In this document: positions 7,832 through 14,732 of the stretch, in pieces
Layout of the letters: the number at the start of each line of letters is the position of its first letter
Position numbering within the stretch: the first letter of the stretch is position 1
NCBI GenBank assembly: GCA_947457085.1
Contig: CANGUS010000014.1
Location: 1-14,732, forward strand
DNA length: 14,732 nt
Reading direction: 5' to 3'
From: Bacteroidota bacterium
GTDB lineage: Bacteria; Bacteroidota; Bacteroidia; Chitinophagales; Chitinophagaceae
The notes under the pieces: generated by a model
Database searches by the model: none
Seen by the model: only the letters and a program-made list of their open reading frames with translations
What the model was told of the DNA's origin: nothing
Made by a program: the position numbers and the translations under genes

Positions 7832-7851
7832 TTAAAAAAAATTTTTAAATG
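7829..7851. repeat. Hairpin over the lnb-hydrolase stop/start junction
   Basis: CATTTAAAAA (7829-7838) and TTTTTAAATG (7842-7851) form a perfect 10-bp inverted repeat with a 3-nt loop. In the minus-strand mRNA the hydrolase AUG is the last part of the 3' arm and the lnb-like UAA lies just before it. The stem is A-U except for its terminal pair, so it should be weak unless stabilised. A ribosome finishing the upstream gene would melt it. Confidence 0.6.
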
Positions 7852-9055
7852 CCATGTTATTCATTGTAGGTTTTGAATATTTTGACAATCGATATAAAAT
7901 TAAAATAAGTATAGGCGTTATTTCAGCAATATATTCTTGTTGAGCAAATAAGCTATAAAACATTGAAACTACTAATAACATACTTGTGTATTTGGCATAC
8001 AATAATTTTTGTGTCGACTCTCTTGGAATTAAAAATGCAAAAACTATATGCAATGGGAAAGCCCATAATAAATTTCTATTCCATGCACACACAGAATGCT
8101 CGGTTCCAAACCACATGAACAACATAACAAAACCTAACAAACCAAGCATTAAAAAAAACAATACATCAAAATAAATCAGGTGTTTTTTCATAGATGAAAA
8201 CGATATTAATAGCACCCCTAAAAGCAAAAACCACCCATACAATTTAGGTTCATTGGTTGCGGCGTTCCTGTTATTTTTTTCTGGTAAAAGCTGCATCGTT
8301 TCTTTAACAATCGAACTACCATCAATTGTAGAAACTGCAATTGCTCGCATTAAATAATCAGGTAAAAAAGTAGACTGTTCATTTGTCATTTTATTATCCA
8401 CTTGATTACTCAACAATAGATTGATACCAAATCTTTCCCAATGAATATTACGCTCATAATAATTTAATACAGTTCTAAACGACATGCTATCATCGGCAAT
8501 CACGTGTCCTAGCTTAAAACGTTTTCCAAATGATTTAGTGAAAATATCTTTCAATCGAGTCGAACAATTATCAAATAAAAAATCATACTTATAATATTTG
8601 TTCTCTTCTTTTAAATTATTGATTAAAAAATCATTGACAGTTTGTGCGTCCGCAGATTTTAAATTTAAAACTTGCTCATATACGCTTCTTCCATCTTGCA
8701 TATACATATTCATGAAATCATCAAATGATTCATCATTTACATAATACAACAATTTACCTCTTGTAAATTTTAAATAAAAATCAGGGTCGCTAAAATTAAA
8801 TGTACCGTAATTATAGACAATATCTGTCATAGCTGATGAATCAACAACCCGTATTGCTGAATGCCCGTAAACAGAGTATAAATCTTCACCAGAACCACAA
8901 GTTAACAAGCTAATTCTCAGTGAAGATTGTTTATTTATTGAATCTGTTTTTGTTTGACCATTGGCAATATGAATCAATGACAAGAATAAAATAAAATTGA
9001 GTAAAATAAATTTTACAAGAAATTGATTTTTTAGATTTTTAAAAAGAATTTCCAT
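7832..9055 (-). CDS. lnb: Lnb-type lipoprotein N-acyltransferase (DUF4105) with five-helix membrane domain
   Basis: A 407-residue inner-membrane protein counted from the ATG at 9055; an in-frame TTG at 9067 is the alternative. After an N-terminal hydrophobic segment (about 11-33, LVKFILLNFILFLSLIHIANG) comes a periplasmic DUF4105 domain (about 45-235) with GSGEDLYSVYGHSAIRV (His65) and LFDNCSTR (Cys164), the likely catalytic pair of an NlpC/P60-like cysteine fold. The C-terminal part (about 270-395) has around five membrane helices with a conserved-looking GTEHSVCAWNRNLLW segment. This layout matches Lnb, the Bacteroides enzyme that N-acylates the lipoprotein Cys1 in a phylum lacking typical Lnt. 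Related DUF4105 proteins may have other acyl substrates, so the symbol is tentative. It lies about 60 bp after guaB and is coupled to the hydrolase downstream. Confidence 0.78.
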   Translation of the reverse strand: MEILFKNLKNQFLVKFILLNFILFLSLIHIANGQTKTDSINKQSSLRISLLTCGSGEDLYSVYGHSAIRVVDSSAMTDIVYNYGTFNFSDPDFYLKFTRGKLLYYVNDESFDDFMNMYMQDGRSVYEQVLNLKSADAQTVNDFLINNLKEENKYYKYDFLFDNCSTRLKDIFTKSFGKRFKLGHVIADDSMSFRTVLNYYERNIHWERFGINLLLSNQVDNKMTNEQSTFLPDYLMRAIAVSTIDGSSIVKETMQLLPEKNNRNAATNEPKLYGWFLLLGVLLISFSSMKKHLIYFDVLFFLMLGLLGFVMLFMWFGTEHSVCAWNRNLLWAFPLHIVFAFLIPRESTQKLLYAKYTSMLLVVSMFYSLFAQQEYIAEITPILILILYRLSKYSKPTMNNMAFKNFF

Positions 9056-9115
9056 TTTATTTATCAAAATTTGATTTATTAATTGAATCCATATAAGCGC
9101 AATTAAATTACCATA

Positions 9116-10582
9116 TTAACGGGTGTAATTCGGAGATTCTTTTGTTACAACCACATCATGAGCATGGCTCTCTCTCATACCTGCATTAGTAATTCGAACA
9201 AATTTTGCATTGTTTAAGGTTTTAATATCTTTTGCACCGCAATAACCCATTCCGGCTCTTAAACCTCCAATAAATTGATGAACTACTTCATTAAGTGTTC
9301 CTTTATAGGGCACACGACCAACAATTCCTTCTGGAACTAGTTTTTTAATATCATCTTCTACATCTTGAAAATAACGATCTTTACTACCCTCTTGCATCGC
9401 TTCCACACTGCCCATACCTCTGTACGATTTAAATTTTCTTCCTTCAAAAATTATGGTTTCACCTGGACTTTCATCTACACCAGCAAATACAGAACCTGCC
9501 ATAACAGTTGATGCCCCTGCCACTAAAGCTTTTACTAAATCACCCGTATAGCGAATACCTCCATCTGCTATCACTGGAATGCCGGTTCCTTTCAATGCTT
9601 CTGCAGCATCCATGATAGCCGTTAATTGAGGAGCTCCTGCACCGGTAACAATTCGAGTAGTACAAATAGAACCCGGACCAACACCCACTTTCACTGCATC
9701 AGCACCAGCTGCTGCCAATGCTTTTGCACCTTCTGCAGTAGCTACATTTCCTGCTATGACTTGTAAATTCTTATACGCTTTTTTAACTTTCTTGACTGCT
9801 TCCAATACACCTTTTGAATGGCCATGGGCTGAGTCTAAAGTCACCACATCAACTCCTGTATTTACCAAGGCTTCTACCCTATCTAAAATATCTGCAGTAA
9901 TGCCGATAGCTGCCCCTACTACCAATCGTCCCATAGCATCTTTGTTTGCATTGGGGTGACTTTTATATTGAATAACATCTCTGTAAGTAATTAAACCAAT
10001 CAAGACATTATTTTTATCAACTATTGGTAATTTTTCAATTTTATGTTGTTGTAAAATAGCTTCTGCTTTTTTCAAATCAGTACCAGCCATTGCCGTTACC
10101 AACTTTCCTTTTGACATGACATCAGACACTTTTTGCTTCACATTTTTTTCAAAACGCAAATCTCTATTGGTTAAAATTCCGACTAATTTATGCTTATTAT
10201 CAACAATGGGAATACCTCCAATCTTATTTTCTTTCATTATACGCAGTGCATCGCCAATGGTCGCATCAGGATGTAACGTAATCGGATCGACGATTAAACC
10301 ACTTTCACTTCGTTTTACTTTTCGAACCATTTCTGCTTGACGCTCAATAGTCATATTCTTATGTAAGATCCCAATACCACCAGCACGAGCCAAAGCAATT
10401 GCTAACTCGACCTCTGTTACTGTATCCATAGCGGCAGAAACTAAAGGAATATTAATTTTTAATTTTTTTGTAAGTTGAGATGTAATATTTACCTCTCTAG
10501 GTAAAACCTCTGAATAAGCAGGAACCAATAAAACATCATCAAATGTTAATCCCTCTTTTACGATTTTAGATTGTGTAGCCAT
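9116..10582 (-). CDS. guaB: IMP dehydrogenase
   Basis: Oxidises IMP to XMP with NAD+, the first committed step of guanine nucleotide synthesis. The protein has 488 residues from the ATG at 10582. An in-frame TTG at 10588 would add two residues but lies inside the promoter box, so the ATG is preferred. The N-terminal barrel part (TFDDVLLVPAYSEVLPREV) is followed by a CBS pair (about 96-205, with IGGIPIVD and IEKLPIVD), then the catalytic loop GPGSICTTR with Cys307, the IMP-phosphate segment DGGIRYTGD, the SYRGMGSVEAM motif and the mobile flap with YKG and GGLRAGMGYCG. All are intact. It has its own promoter-like sequence and may also be read through from the genes upstream. Confidence 0.97.
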   Translation of the reverse strand: MATQSKIVKEGLTFDDVLLVPAYSEVLPREVNITSQLTKKLKINIPLVSAAMDTVTEVELAIALARAGGIGILHKNMTIERQAEMVRKVKRSESGLIVDPITLHPDATIGDALRIMKENKIGGIPIVDNKHKLVGILTNRDLRFEKNVKQKVSDVMSKGKLVTAMAGTDLKKAEAILQQHKIEKLPIVDKNNVLIGLITYRDVIQYKSHPNANKDAMGRLVVGAAIGITADILDRVEALVNTGVDVVTLDSAHGHSKGVLEAVKKVKKAYKNLQVIAGNVATAEGAKALAAAGADAVKVGVGPGSICTTRIVTGAGAPQLTAIMDAAEALKGTGIPVIADGGIRYTGDLVKALVAGASTVMAGSVFAGVDESPGETIIFEGRKFKSYRGMGSVEAMQEGSKDRYFQDVEDDIKKLVPEGIVGRVPYKGTLNEVVHQFIGGLRAGMGYCGAKDIKTLNNAKFVRITNAGMRESHAHDVVVTKESPNYTR

Positions 10583-10585
10583 GCG

Positions 10586-10615
10586 CAAAGTTAAGACAAT
10601 TTTAAAAATTGCAAA
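10586..10615 (-). promoter_or_regulatory. guaB promoter with a palindrome in the spacer
   Basis: On the minus strand a -33 TTTG (10615-10612) and a -7 TAACTTTG (10593-10586) match both Bacteroidota consensus elements, separated by 18 nt. The -7 box ends 3 nt before the ATG at 10582, so the transcript should have almost no leader. The spacer contains the 15-bp palindrome CAATTTT-A-AAAATTG (10597-10611), a candidate operator. This is the best promoter match seen in the window. Confidence 0.65.
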
Positions 10616-10626
10616 ATGAACTTTGA

Positions 10627-11907
10627 TTAAACTTTTAAAATATTTTTTCGAGGATTAAAATAAATAAAAATGAACATAACTAACATGGGCATCCAAATGA
10701 CATTGAAACGGTCTCCTTGGAAGAATGAAATACCGGAAGTTATATAACTGTAATCACAAAAAATCAATAAAAAAAGACTCAAAAATAGAATCCTATTCTT
10801 ATGAATTTCTTTGCTTATGAAATGAAAAATGATCAATAAATTCATTAAAAATAATGTAATCACAAATAACATATTCCAAATTCGAGTGTAATCAAACAAT
10901 CTTTTTCTGATTGCATGATTGATAATTTTATCTTCCGGCAGATCTCTTATAAATGTATTGCCAGTATGAAAATTAGTAAATAAATTCTCGGCAAAAGCAT
11001 ATAGAAAACTGTTCCAGTGATTTGTAATTAAACGGGAAGTTTCATTTTTTACAATTTCATGATTGATTATAAAAGCTTTGTCGGAATCAATATTTTTCAG
11101 TTTCAGGTATAATAGACGATCTCTTTCTGCCATTAAGTATAATTTATCTTTTCCCTCTATTTTAGCAATCGTGCTGGAATTTAAATATCGATACATGGTA
11201 ACATCATCAATAAAGGATATTTTATACATACCAAATTGTTCGTGCATTTTACAGGCTTGAAAACCAATAGTGGTTAGGAAAATAAGAAATACCAGCCCAA
11301 AGGCAACCCATTTTTTTTTCTTGATTAGTAAAAACAAAGCCAATAAAATACCAAAAAGTAAAGTAAAATGAATTAAGCCGGGTCTAAATAATGTGGCAAT
11401 ACAAATGGCTAAAAATGACAATAATAAATGCTTTGATTGTTGTTTGACAAAATATAAATGAATACAATAAAAAGAGCCTACCATTAAAAATAAAAAACTA
11501 ATTTCAGTCATTACATGAAACGCAAAAACGACATATGTAATATTGACCATTAAAAGCATTACTGCCCAAAATGCTTTTCTGGCATTGGAATAAATAGCAA
11601 TGATTTTATAAATAAATTGAAATGAAAGTAAGAGTAAAATATTTTGAACAATATATACAAACCAAAAAAAGGCAGGTGTTAGTTTAAACAAAGTATAGGG
11701 CAATGTTAAAAAACTAGCATAGCCAAAACATCGGAGTGAATGAGGTTTTATTCCATTCAACATCAATTTTGCAGCATCTATATAAGAGAAAGTATCGAAC
11801 GATTTGTGATATTCTACTGCTGTTAAATGAAAAATACCCAATGTATAATTACAAAATAATACAATAGTAACATAAACAAAAAACAGGATTGAGAAATGCT
11901 TTTTCAA
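10627..11907 (-). CDS. Polytopic membrane protein, probable GT-C-fold glycosyltransferase
   Basis: A 426-residue protein with about ten hydrophobic helices. After the first helix (about 5-27) a loop holds D38-TFSYIDAAKLMLNG and RCFGYASFL, similar to the Asp-containing first periplasmic loop and R-x-P/F-GY segment of ArnT/PMT-like GT-C enzymes. T134-E135 in a later helix and RPG (175-177) also fit. A central hydrophilic region (about 215-320) separates two membrane halves, and the protein ends in a basic tail (NPRKNILKV). GT-C enzymes transfer sugars from polyprenyl-phosphate carriers, but donor and acceptor cannot be named. The start is uncertain: TTG at 11907 gives a sensible MKKHFSILFF membrane start, while the first ATG (codon 49) would remove helix 1 and D38. 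It lies 37 bp after glyS and 44 bp before guaB. Confidence 0.6.
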   Translation of the reverse strand: MKKHFSILFFVYVTIVLFCNYTLGIFHLTAVEYHKSFDTFSYIDAAKLMLNGIKPHSLRCFGYASFLTLPYTLFKLTPAFFWFVYIVQNILLLLSFQFIYKIIAIYSNARKAFWAVMLLMVNITYVVFAFHVMTEISFLFLMVGSFYCIHLYFVKQQSKHLLLSFLAICIATLFRPGLIHFTLLFGILLALFLLIKKKKWVAFGLVFLIFLTTIGFQACKMHEQFGMYKISFIDDVTMYRYLNSSTIAKIEGKDKLYLMAERDRLLYLKLKNIDSDKAFIINHEIVKNETSRLITNHWNSFLYAFAENLFTNFHTGNTFIRDLPEDKIINHAIRKRLFDYTRIWNMLFVITLFLMNLLIIFHFISKEIHKNRILFLSLFLLIFCDYSYITSGISFFQGDRFNVIWMPMLVMFIFIYFNPRKNILKV

Positions 11908-11944
11908 TCCTGTAAATTTATAAAAAGATTTTAGATTACTAATA

Positions 11945-13411
11945 TTAATTGTGTAATGCTTTCAAAACAATTCCTTTCACATCGCTCAGTTGAACACGCT
12001 CTTGCTCCATGCTGTCTCTGTAACGAATCGTCACGGTTCCGTCTTCTTTTGTTTGATGATCAATGGTCACACAGAAAGGAGTTCCTAACGCATCCATTCT
12101 TCTATAACGCTTACCAATACTATCTTTCTCTTCATAAAAACACAAGAAACTATCCCGGCATTCATTCATTAAATCTTTTGCTATTTCAGCCAATCCATCT
12201 TTTTTCATTAATGGCAATACCGCTAATTTAATCGGAGCAATTTTAATTGGAAATTTCAATACTACTCGAGCATCTTGTTTTTCAGGAGTACTTAAATCTT
12301 CTTCTTGATAAGCATGAGTTAATGCACACAAAATACTTCTATCTAAACCAACAGAAGTTTCTACTACATAAGGAATATAGTTTCCATAAGGCTTTCCTGT
12401 AGCTTCGTCAATATCATTATCAAAATATTGCATTTTCTTTTTGCTAAACAATTGATGTTGTGTTAAATCAAAATCTGTGCGAGAATGTATGCCTTCTAAT
12501 TCTTTGAAGCCCATTGGAAAATCAAATTCAATATCACATGCAGCATCGGCATAGTGAGCCAATTTTACATGATCGTGAAAACGATACTTTTCGGCTTTAT
12601 CTGTTCCAAAAATATCCATATGCCATTGCATTCTTGCTGCTTTCCAATGCTCATACCATTCTTTTTGTGTACCAGGACGAACAAAAAATTGCATTTCCAT
12701 TTGTTCAAATTCTCTCATTCTGAAAATAAAACCACGGGCTACAATTTCGTTTCTAAATGCTTTTCCTATTTGTGCAATACCAAAAGGTATTTTCATACGA
12801 CCGGTTTTATGCACATTTAAAAAGTTTACGAAAATACCTTGTGCTGTTTCTGGACGTAAATAAATCGTATCACTTTCATCAGCTACAGAGCCAACTTTCG
12901 TACTAAACATCAAGTTAAACTGCCTAACATCCGTCCAGTTACAAGTGCCACTCACAGCACATTTCATTTGATTATCTATAATTAATTGTTTCAACCCTAC
13001 AAAATCATCATTGCTCAACAAGGTGTCCATTTTAGCTAAAATTTCATCTGCCAATTGCTTATTACTCACTAACAATTCTTCACAATATCCTTCCACTAAA
13101 TGATCTACTCGATATCGCTTTTTACTATCCAAATTATCAATCATTGGATCGCTGAAATTATCTACATGTCCACTGGCTTTCCAAATACTTGGATGCATAA
13201 ATATAGCAGAGTCAATTCCAACAATATTTTCATTCATATATACCATTGATTTCCACCAAAGGTCTTTAATGTTTTTTTTCAATTCAACACCCCATTGTCC
13301 ATAATCATATACTGCACTTAGTCCGTCATAAATTTCACTTGAAGGAAAAATAAATCCATATTCTTTACAATGCGCTATAATAGCGGGTAAATTATTTTGT
13401 TCTGTTGCCAT
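11945..13411 (-). CDS. glyS: Glycine--tRNA ligase, class II homodimeric type
   Basis: Charges tRNA-Gly with glycine; this is the single-chain alpha2 form (also named glyQS), 488 residues. Visible: the N-terminal EIYDGLSAVYDYGQWGVELKKNI (26-48), TIYLRPETAQGIF (182-194), class II motif 2 FRNE...REFEQMEM (219-240), motif 3 ETSVGLDRS (351-359) and the C-terminal anticodon-binding domain (about 393-488, with IAPIKLAVLP). The ATG at 13411 gives the usual MATE-like start. A heptamer tandem repeat begins 20 bp upstream, and a weak -7-like TATCTTCG sits at 13425-13418. It heads the nine-gene minus-strand run. Confidence 0.97.
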   Translation of the reverse strand: MATEQNNLPAIIAHCKEYGFIFPSSEIYDGLSAVYDYGQWGVELKKNIKDLWWKSMVYMNENIVGIDSAIFMHPSIWKASGHVDNFSDPMIDNLDSKKRYRVDHLVEGYCEELLVSNKQLADEILAKMDTLLSNDDFVGLKQLIIDNQMKCAVSGTCNWTDVRQFNLMFSTKVGSVADESDTIYLRPETAQGIFVNFLNVHKTGRMKIPFGIAQIGKAFRNEIVARGFIFRMREFEQMEMQFFVRPGTQKEWYEHWKAARMQWHMDIFGTDKAEKYRFHDHVKLAHYADAACDIEFDFPMGFKELEGIHSRTDFDLTQHQLFSKKKMQYFDNDIDEATGKPYGNYIPYVVETSVGLDRSILCALTHAYQEEDLSTPEKQDARVVLKFPIKIAPIKLAVLPLMKKDGLAEIAKDLMNECRDSFLCFYEEKDSIGKRYRRMDALGTPFCVTIDHQTKEDGTVTIRYRDSMEQERVQLSDVKGIVLKALHN

Positions 13412-13430
13412 AAGTTGCGAAGATAGTAAG

Positions 13431-13460
13431 AGATGTTAGATGTTAGATGTTAGATGTTAG
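13431..13460. repeat. Heptamer tandem repeat (ATGTTAG)x4
   Basis: Four perfect copies of ATGTTAG occupy 13433-13460, with a partial copy (AG) at 13431-13432. The tract sits in the divergent glyS/DUF6122 region, its near end 20 bp upstream of the glyS ATG. It would overlap the spacer and -33 position of any glyS promoter using the -7-like box at 13418-13425. There is no spacer between units, so it is not a CRISPR. Confidence 0.9.
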
Positions 13461-13591
13461 AATTTTTTAGTCGAATTCATTTTCTTTTTGCATCTAAATT
13501 GCGTCGCACATTGAGACTGCATTTTCATTCTTCAGCGATTACTGTTGCAAAATCAATATTTTAATTTAAAATTTGTATTTCAATATTTTTC

Positions 13592-13942
13592 ATGCTATCA
13601 TACGAAACACTTAAAATACTTCAACCAATTGTTCATTATGGATTGCATTTTTTGTTTCCTGGTTTATTAGCTTGGTACTTTTTTAAAAAGGAATGGAAAA
13701 AAGCTTGGTTCATTATGATTGCAACCATGTTGGTTGATTTAGACCATTTATTGGCTAGCCCTATTTTTGACCCAACTCGTTGTAGTATTGGTTTCCATGT
13801 ACTACATTCTTATATAGCCATTGGTGTTTATTTCATATTGCTTTTCTTGCCAAAAACTCGACTAATTGCGGTGGGTTTGCTTTTTCACATGCTTGTTGAT
13901 TGGCAAGATTATTTGTGGAGCCTCTATTTAATGAATAATTAA
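13592..13942 (+). CDS. Small DUF6122-like membrane protein
   Basis: A 116-residue protein with about four hydrophobic segments (around 18-31, 37-50, 71-87 and 90-106). Many potential metal ligands sit at helix ends: H15 and H19, D49-x-D51-H52, D60 and R63-C64, H69 and H72, H99 and D103. The VDLDHLL plus DPTRCSIGFHVLHS pattern is what I recall of the DUF6122 family, and the DLDH element resembles YdjM/DUF457-type membrane metal-dependent hydrolases. Function is unknown; a membrane-bound metal site is an inference. It is divergent from glyS and converges on ricT across a terminator. No strong promoter was found; TACTGTTG (13540-13547) is a 7-of-8 -7 match counting the free positions. Confidence 0.7.
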   Translation: MLSYETLKILQPIVHYGLHFLFPGLLAWYFFKKEWKKAWFIMIATMLVDLDHLLASPIFDPTRCSIGFHVLHSYIAIGVYFILLFLPKTRLIAVGLLFHMLVDWQDYLWSLYLMNN

Positions 13943-13997
13943 TTTATTCTTAAAAATCTTTGTGCAATTTTGTTTCTTCGTCCCTGAGTGGCATTAT

Positions 13998-14030
13998 AAA
14001 AAAAAGACCCTTTTGGAAGAGTCTTTTTTT
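13998..14030. terminator. Bidirectional intrinsic terminator
   Basis: A hairpin with arms AAAAAAAGACCC (13999-14010) and GAGTCTTTTTTT (14019-14030) and an 8-nt loop, with one mismatch in the GC part of the stem. The A-run and T-run on either side let it work on both strands. It lies between the convergent DUF6122-like gene (ends 13942) and ricT (ends 14037), just as expected. Confidence 0.88.
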
Positions 14031-14036
14031 ATATGA

Positions 14037-14732
14037 TTAATCCTTTTTTTCAGGATTCGCTTGTGTTGGATTATTGTTTACCGGTTTGGGCTTATTGTGA
14101 TGATGCACTGGTTTTTTTGCATTCGGGTTTTGTGGTCGAGGTTGTACAGTTCCATCAGCGCTTACAGGAGATTTGGGCTTCTGATTGGGGTTAGGTTTCT
14201 GATTGGGATTGGTTTGTTTTGGTTTATTTCCTTGACCTAAATTCGCAGCCAATTCATCCAATGATTTTGGTTTCTGATTCGGGTTTGGCTTCTGGTTAGT
14301 GTTTTGAGGACGTGGGCCATTTCCTTTTGAATTAGGCTTATTTTGTTGATTCGGATTTTGTTTCTGATTCGGGTTTTGAGTTCGTTGATTCGAATGATTG
14401 TCTTTCGCTTTCTGATTCTTCTTTTTTGAAGAACGTTCCAAAGACTTCAAACTTATTTGACCAACCACATCAACATAATCGGTTTTTTCTGCAATGGCTG
14501 CTTTTTTAGCAACTTCAACAGCTTGTAGCTCATCTGGAAAAATTCCTTTTGTATTGAGTTCAATAATTTCATTCACTCGTTCTATTCGTAAAGGATACAA
14601 TGTATTGCTTTTTTCAAAGCTGTACCACATCAAGTTTTTAAAAATATCTTTCTTCTGCAAATACGCAGTCCCGTTTTTAATTTTGATTCGTTCTGCATTT
14701 TCAGGAAATACACGCAATGCATCCATATAAGT
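14037..14732 (-). CDS. ricT: RicT (PSP1/YaaT) C-terminal part with N/P/Q/K-rich tail (5' end beyond window)
   Basis: The frame is open to the window edge, with codons for Thr-Tyr before the Met at 14726, so that Met is internal. The visible T-Y-MDALRVFPENAE, GTAYLQKKDIFKNLMWYSF and YPLRIERVNEIIELNTKGIFPDEL follow the C-terminal part of Bacteroidota RicT/PSP1 proteins. In Bacillus, RicT forms an Fe-S-containing complex with RicA and RicF that affects RNase Y and mRNA processing; the cysteine-bearing part would be upstream. From about residue 95 of the visible Met, a tail of roughly 135 residues is basic and low in complexity, rich in Asn, Pro, Gln and Lys, with repeated NPNQKP units. It is probably disordered and might bind RNA, but that is an inference. 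Confidence 0.8.
   Translation of the reverse strand, partial: TYMDALRVFPENAERIKIKNGTAYLQKKDIFKNLMWYSFEKSNTLYPLRIERVNEIIELNTKGIFPDELQAVEVAKKAAIAEKTDYVDVVGQISLKSLERSSKKKNQKAKDNHSNQRTQNPNQKQNPNQQNKPNSKGNGPRPQNTNQKPNPNQKPKSLDELAANLGQGNKPKQTNPNQKPNPNQKPKSPVSADGTVQPRPQNPNAKKPVHHHNKPKPVNNNPTQANPEKKD
14040..14444 (-). repeat. Low-complexity NPNQKP-type coding repeats in the RicT tail
   Basis: The tail repeats NQKPNPNQKPKS exactly twice (coded by 14297-14262 and 14204-14169, 31 residues apart), with further degenerate NPNQK and RPQN units on both sides. Between the exact copies lies a less repetitive LDELAANLGQG segment that could form a short helix. On the plus strand it appears as recurring TTCTGATTGGG-like words. 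Confidence 0.8.

Noticed and set aside
9056..9067. TTG start for the Lnb-like protein
   Set aside because: The ATG at 9055 is 12 nt downstream and keeps the whole signal/membrane segment; a rarer TTG is not needed.
10583..10588. TTG start for guaB two codons upstream of the ATG
   Set aside because: It overlaps the -7 promoter box, and the ATG at 10582 gives the normal IMP dehydrogenase start.
13431..13460. CRISPR-like array
   Set aside because: The 7-bp units are contiguous with no spacers; it is a simple tandem repeat.
14037..14726. A complete gene starting at the Met at 14726
   Set aside because: The frame continues to the window edge with Thr-Tyr before this Met, and the sequence matches the interior of RicT/PSP1, so the gene is truncated by the window.

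Overview
The window is a stretch of AT-rich chromosome (roughly one third GC) from a member of the Bacteroidota. The evidence is consistent: a secreted protein with the gliding-motility-type (type B) C-terminal domain used by the type IX secretion system, an Lnb-type lipoprotein N-acyltransferase (DUF4105), a RicT/PSP1 protein of the Bacteroidota form, promoter-like boxes matching TAnnTTTG, and start codons without clear Shine-Dalgarno sequences. I cannot fix the class; a Chitinophagia- or Sphingobacteriia-like lineage is a guess. No mobile element, CRISPR array, tRNA or rRNA was seen.

Layout: (1) positions 1-422, minus strand, hold the first 140 codons of adenylate kinase (adk), cut by the window edge. 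(2) A 409-bp divergent intergenic region follows, with two promoter-like boxes and a pair of mutually exclusive AT-rich hairpins. (3) pdhC (832-2430, plus) encodes the dihydrolipoamide acetyltransferase of pyruvate dehydrogenase, with two very similar lipoyl domains. (4) Nine closely spaced genes run on the minus strand from 13411 down to 2455: glyS, a GT-C-like membrane protein, guaB (own promoter), lnb-like, an alpha/beta hydrolase, a large T9SS-secreted PKD protein, an SDR oxidoreductase, a CstB-like persulfide dioxygenase-rhodanese, and a small NTF2-like protein. (5) A 180-bp divergent region carries a 7-bp tandem repeat just upstream of glyS. (6) A small DUF6122-like membrane protein (13592-13942, plus) converges, across a bidirectional terminator, on (7) the 3' part of ricT (14037-14732, minus), which has a long N/P/Q/K-rich tail and is cut by the window edge.

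Functionally this is mostly housekeeping: nucleotide metabolism (adk, guaB), central carbon (pdhC), translation (glyS), envelope maturation and secretion (lnb-like, T9SS cargo), and sulfide/persulfide detoxification (CstB-like). I did not find a clear new multi-gene system. The points most worth a second look are regulatory: a palindrome filling the spacer of the guaB promoter, which itself abuts the start codon; an lnb-hydrolase junction where stop and start codons are adjacent, in frame and inside a hairpin; a shared 19-bp leader before two neighbouring genes; the heptamer repeat upstream of glyS; and a repeat in the RicT tail conserved in protein but not in codons.
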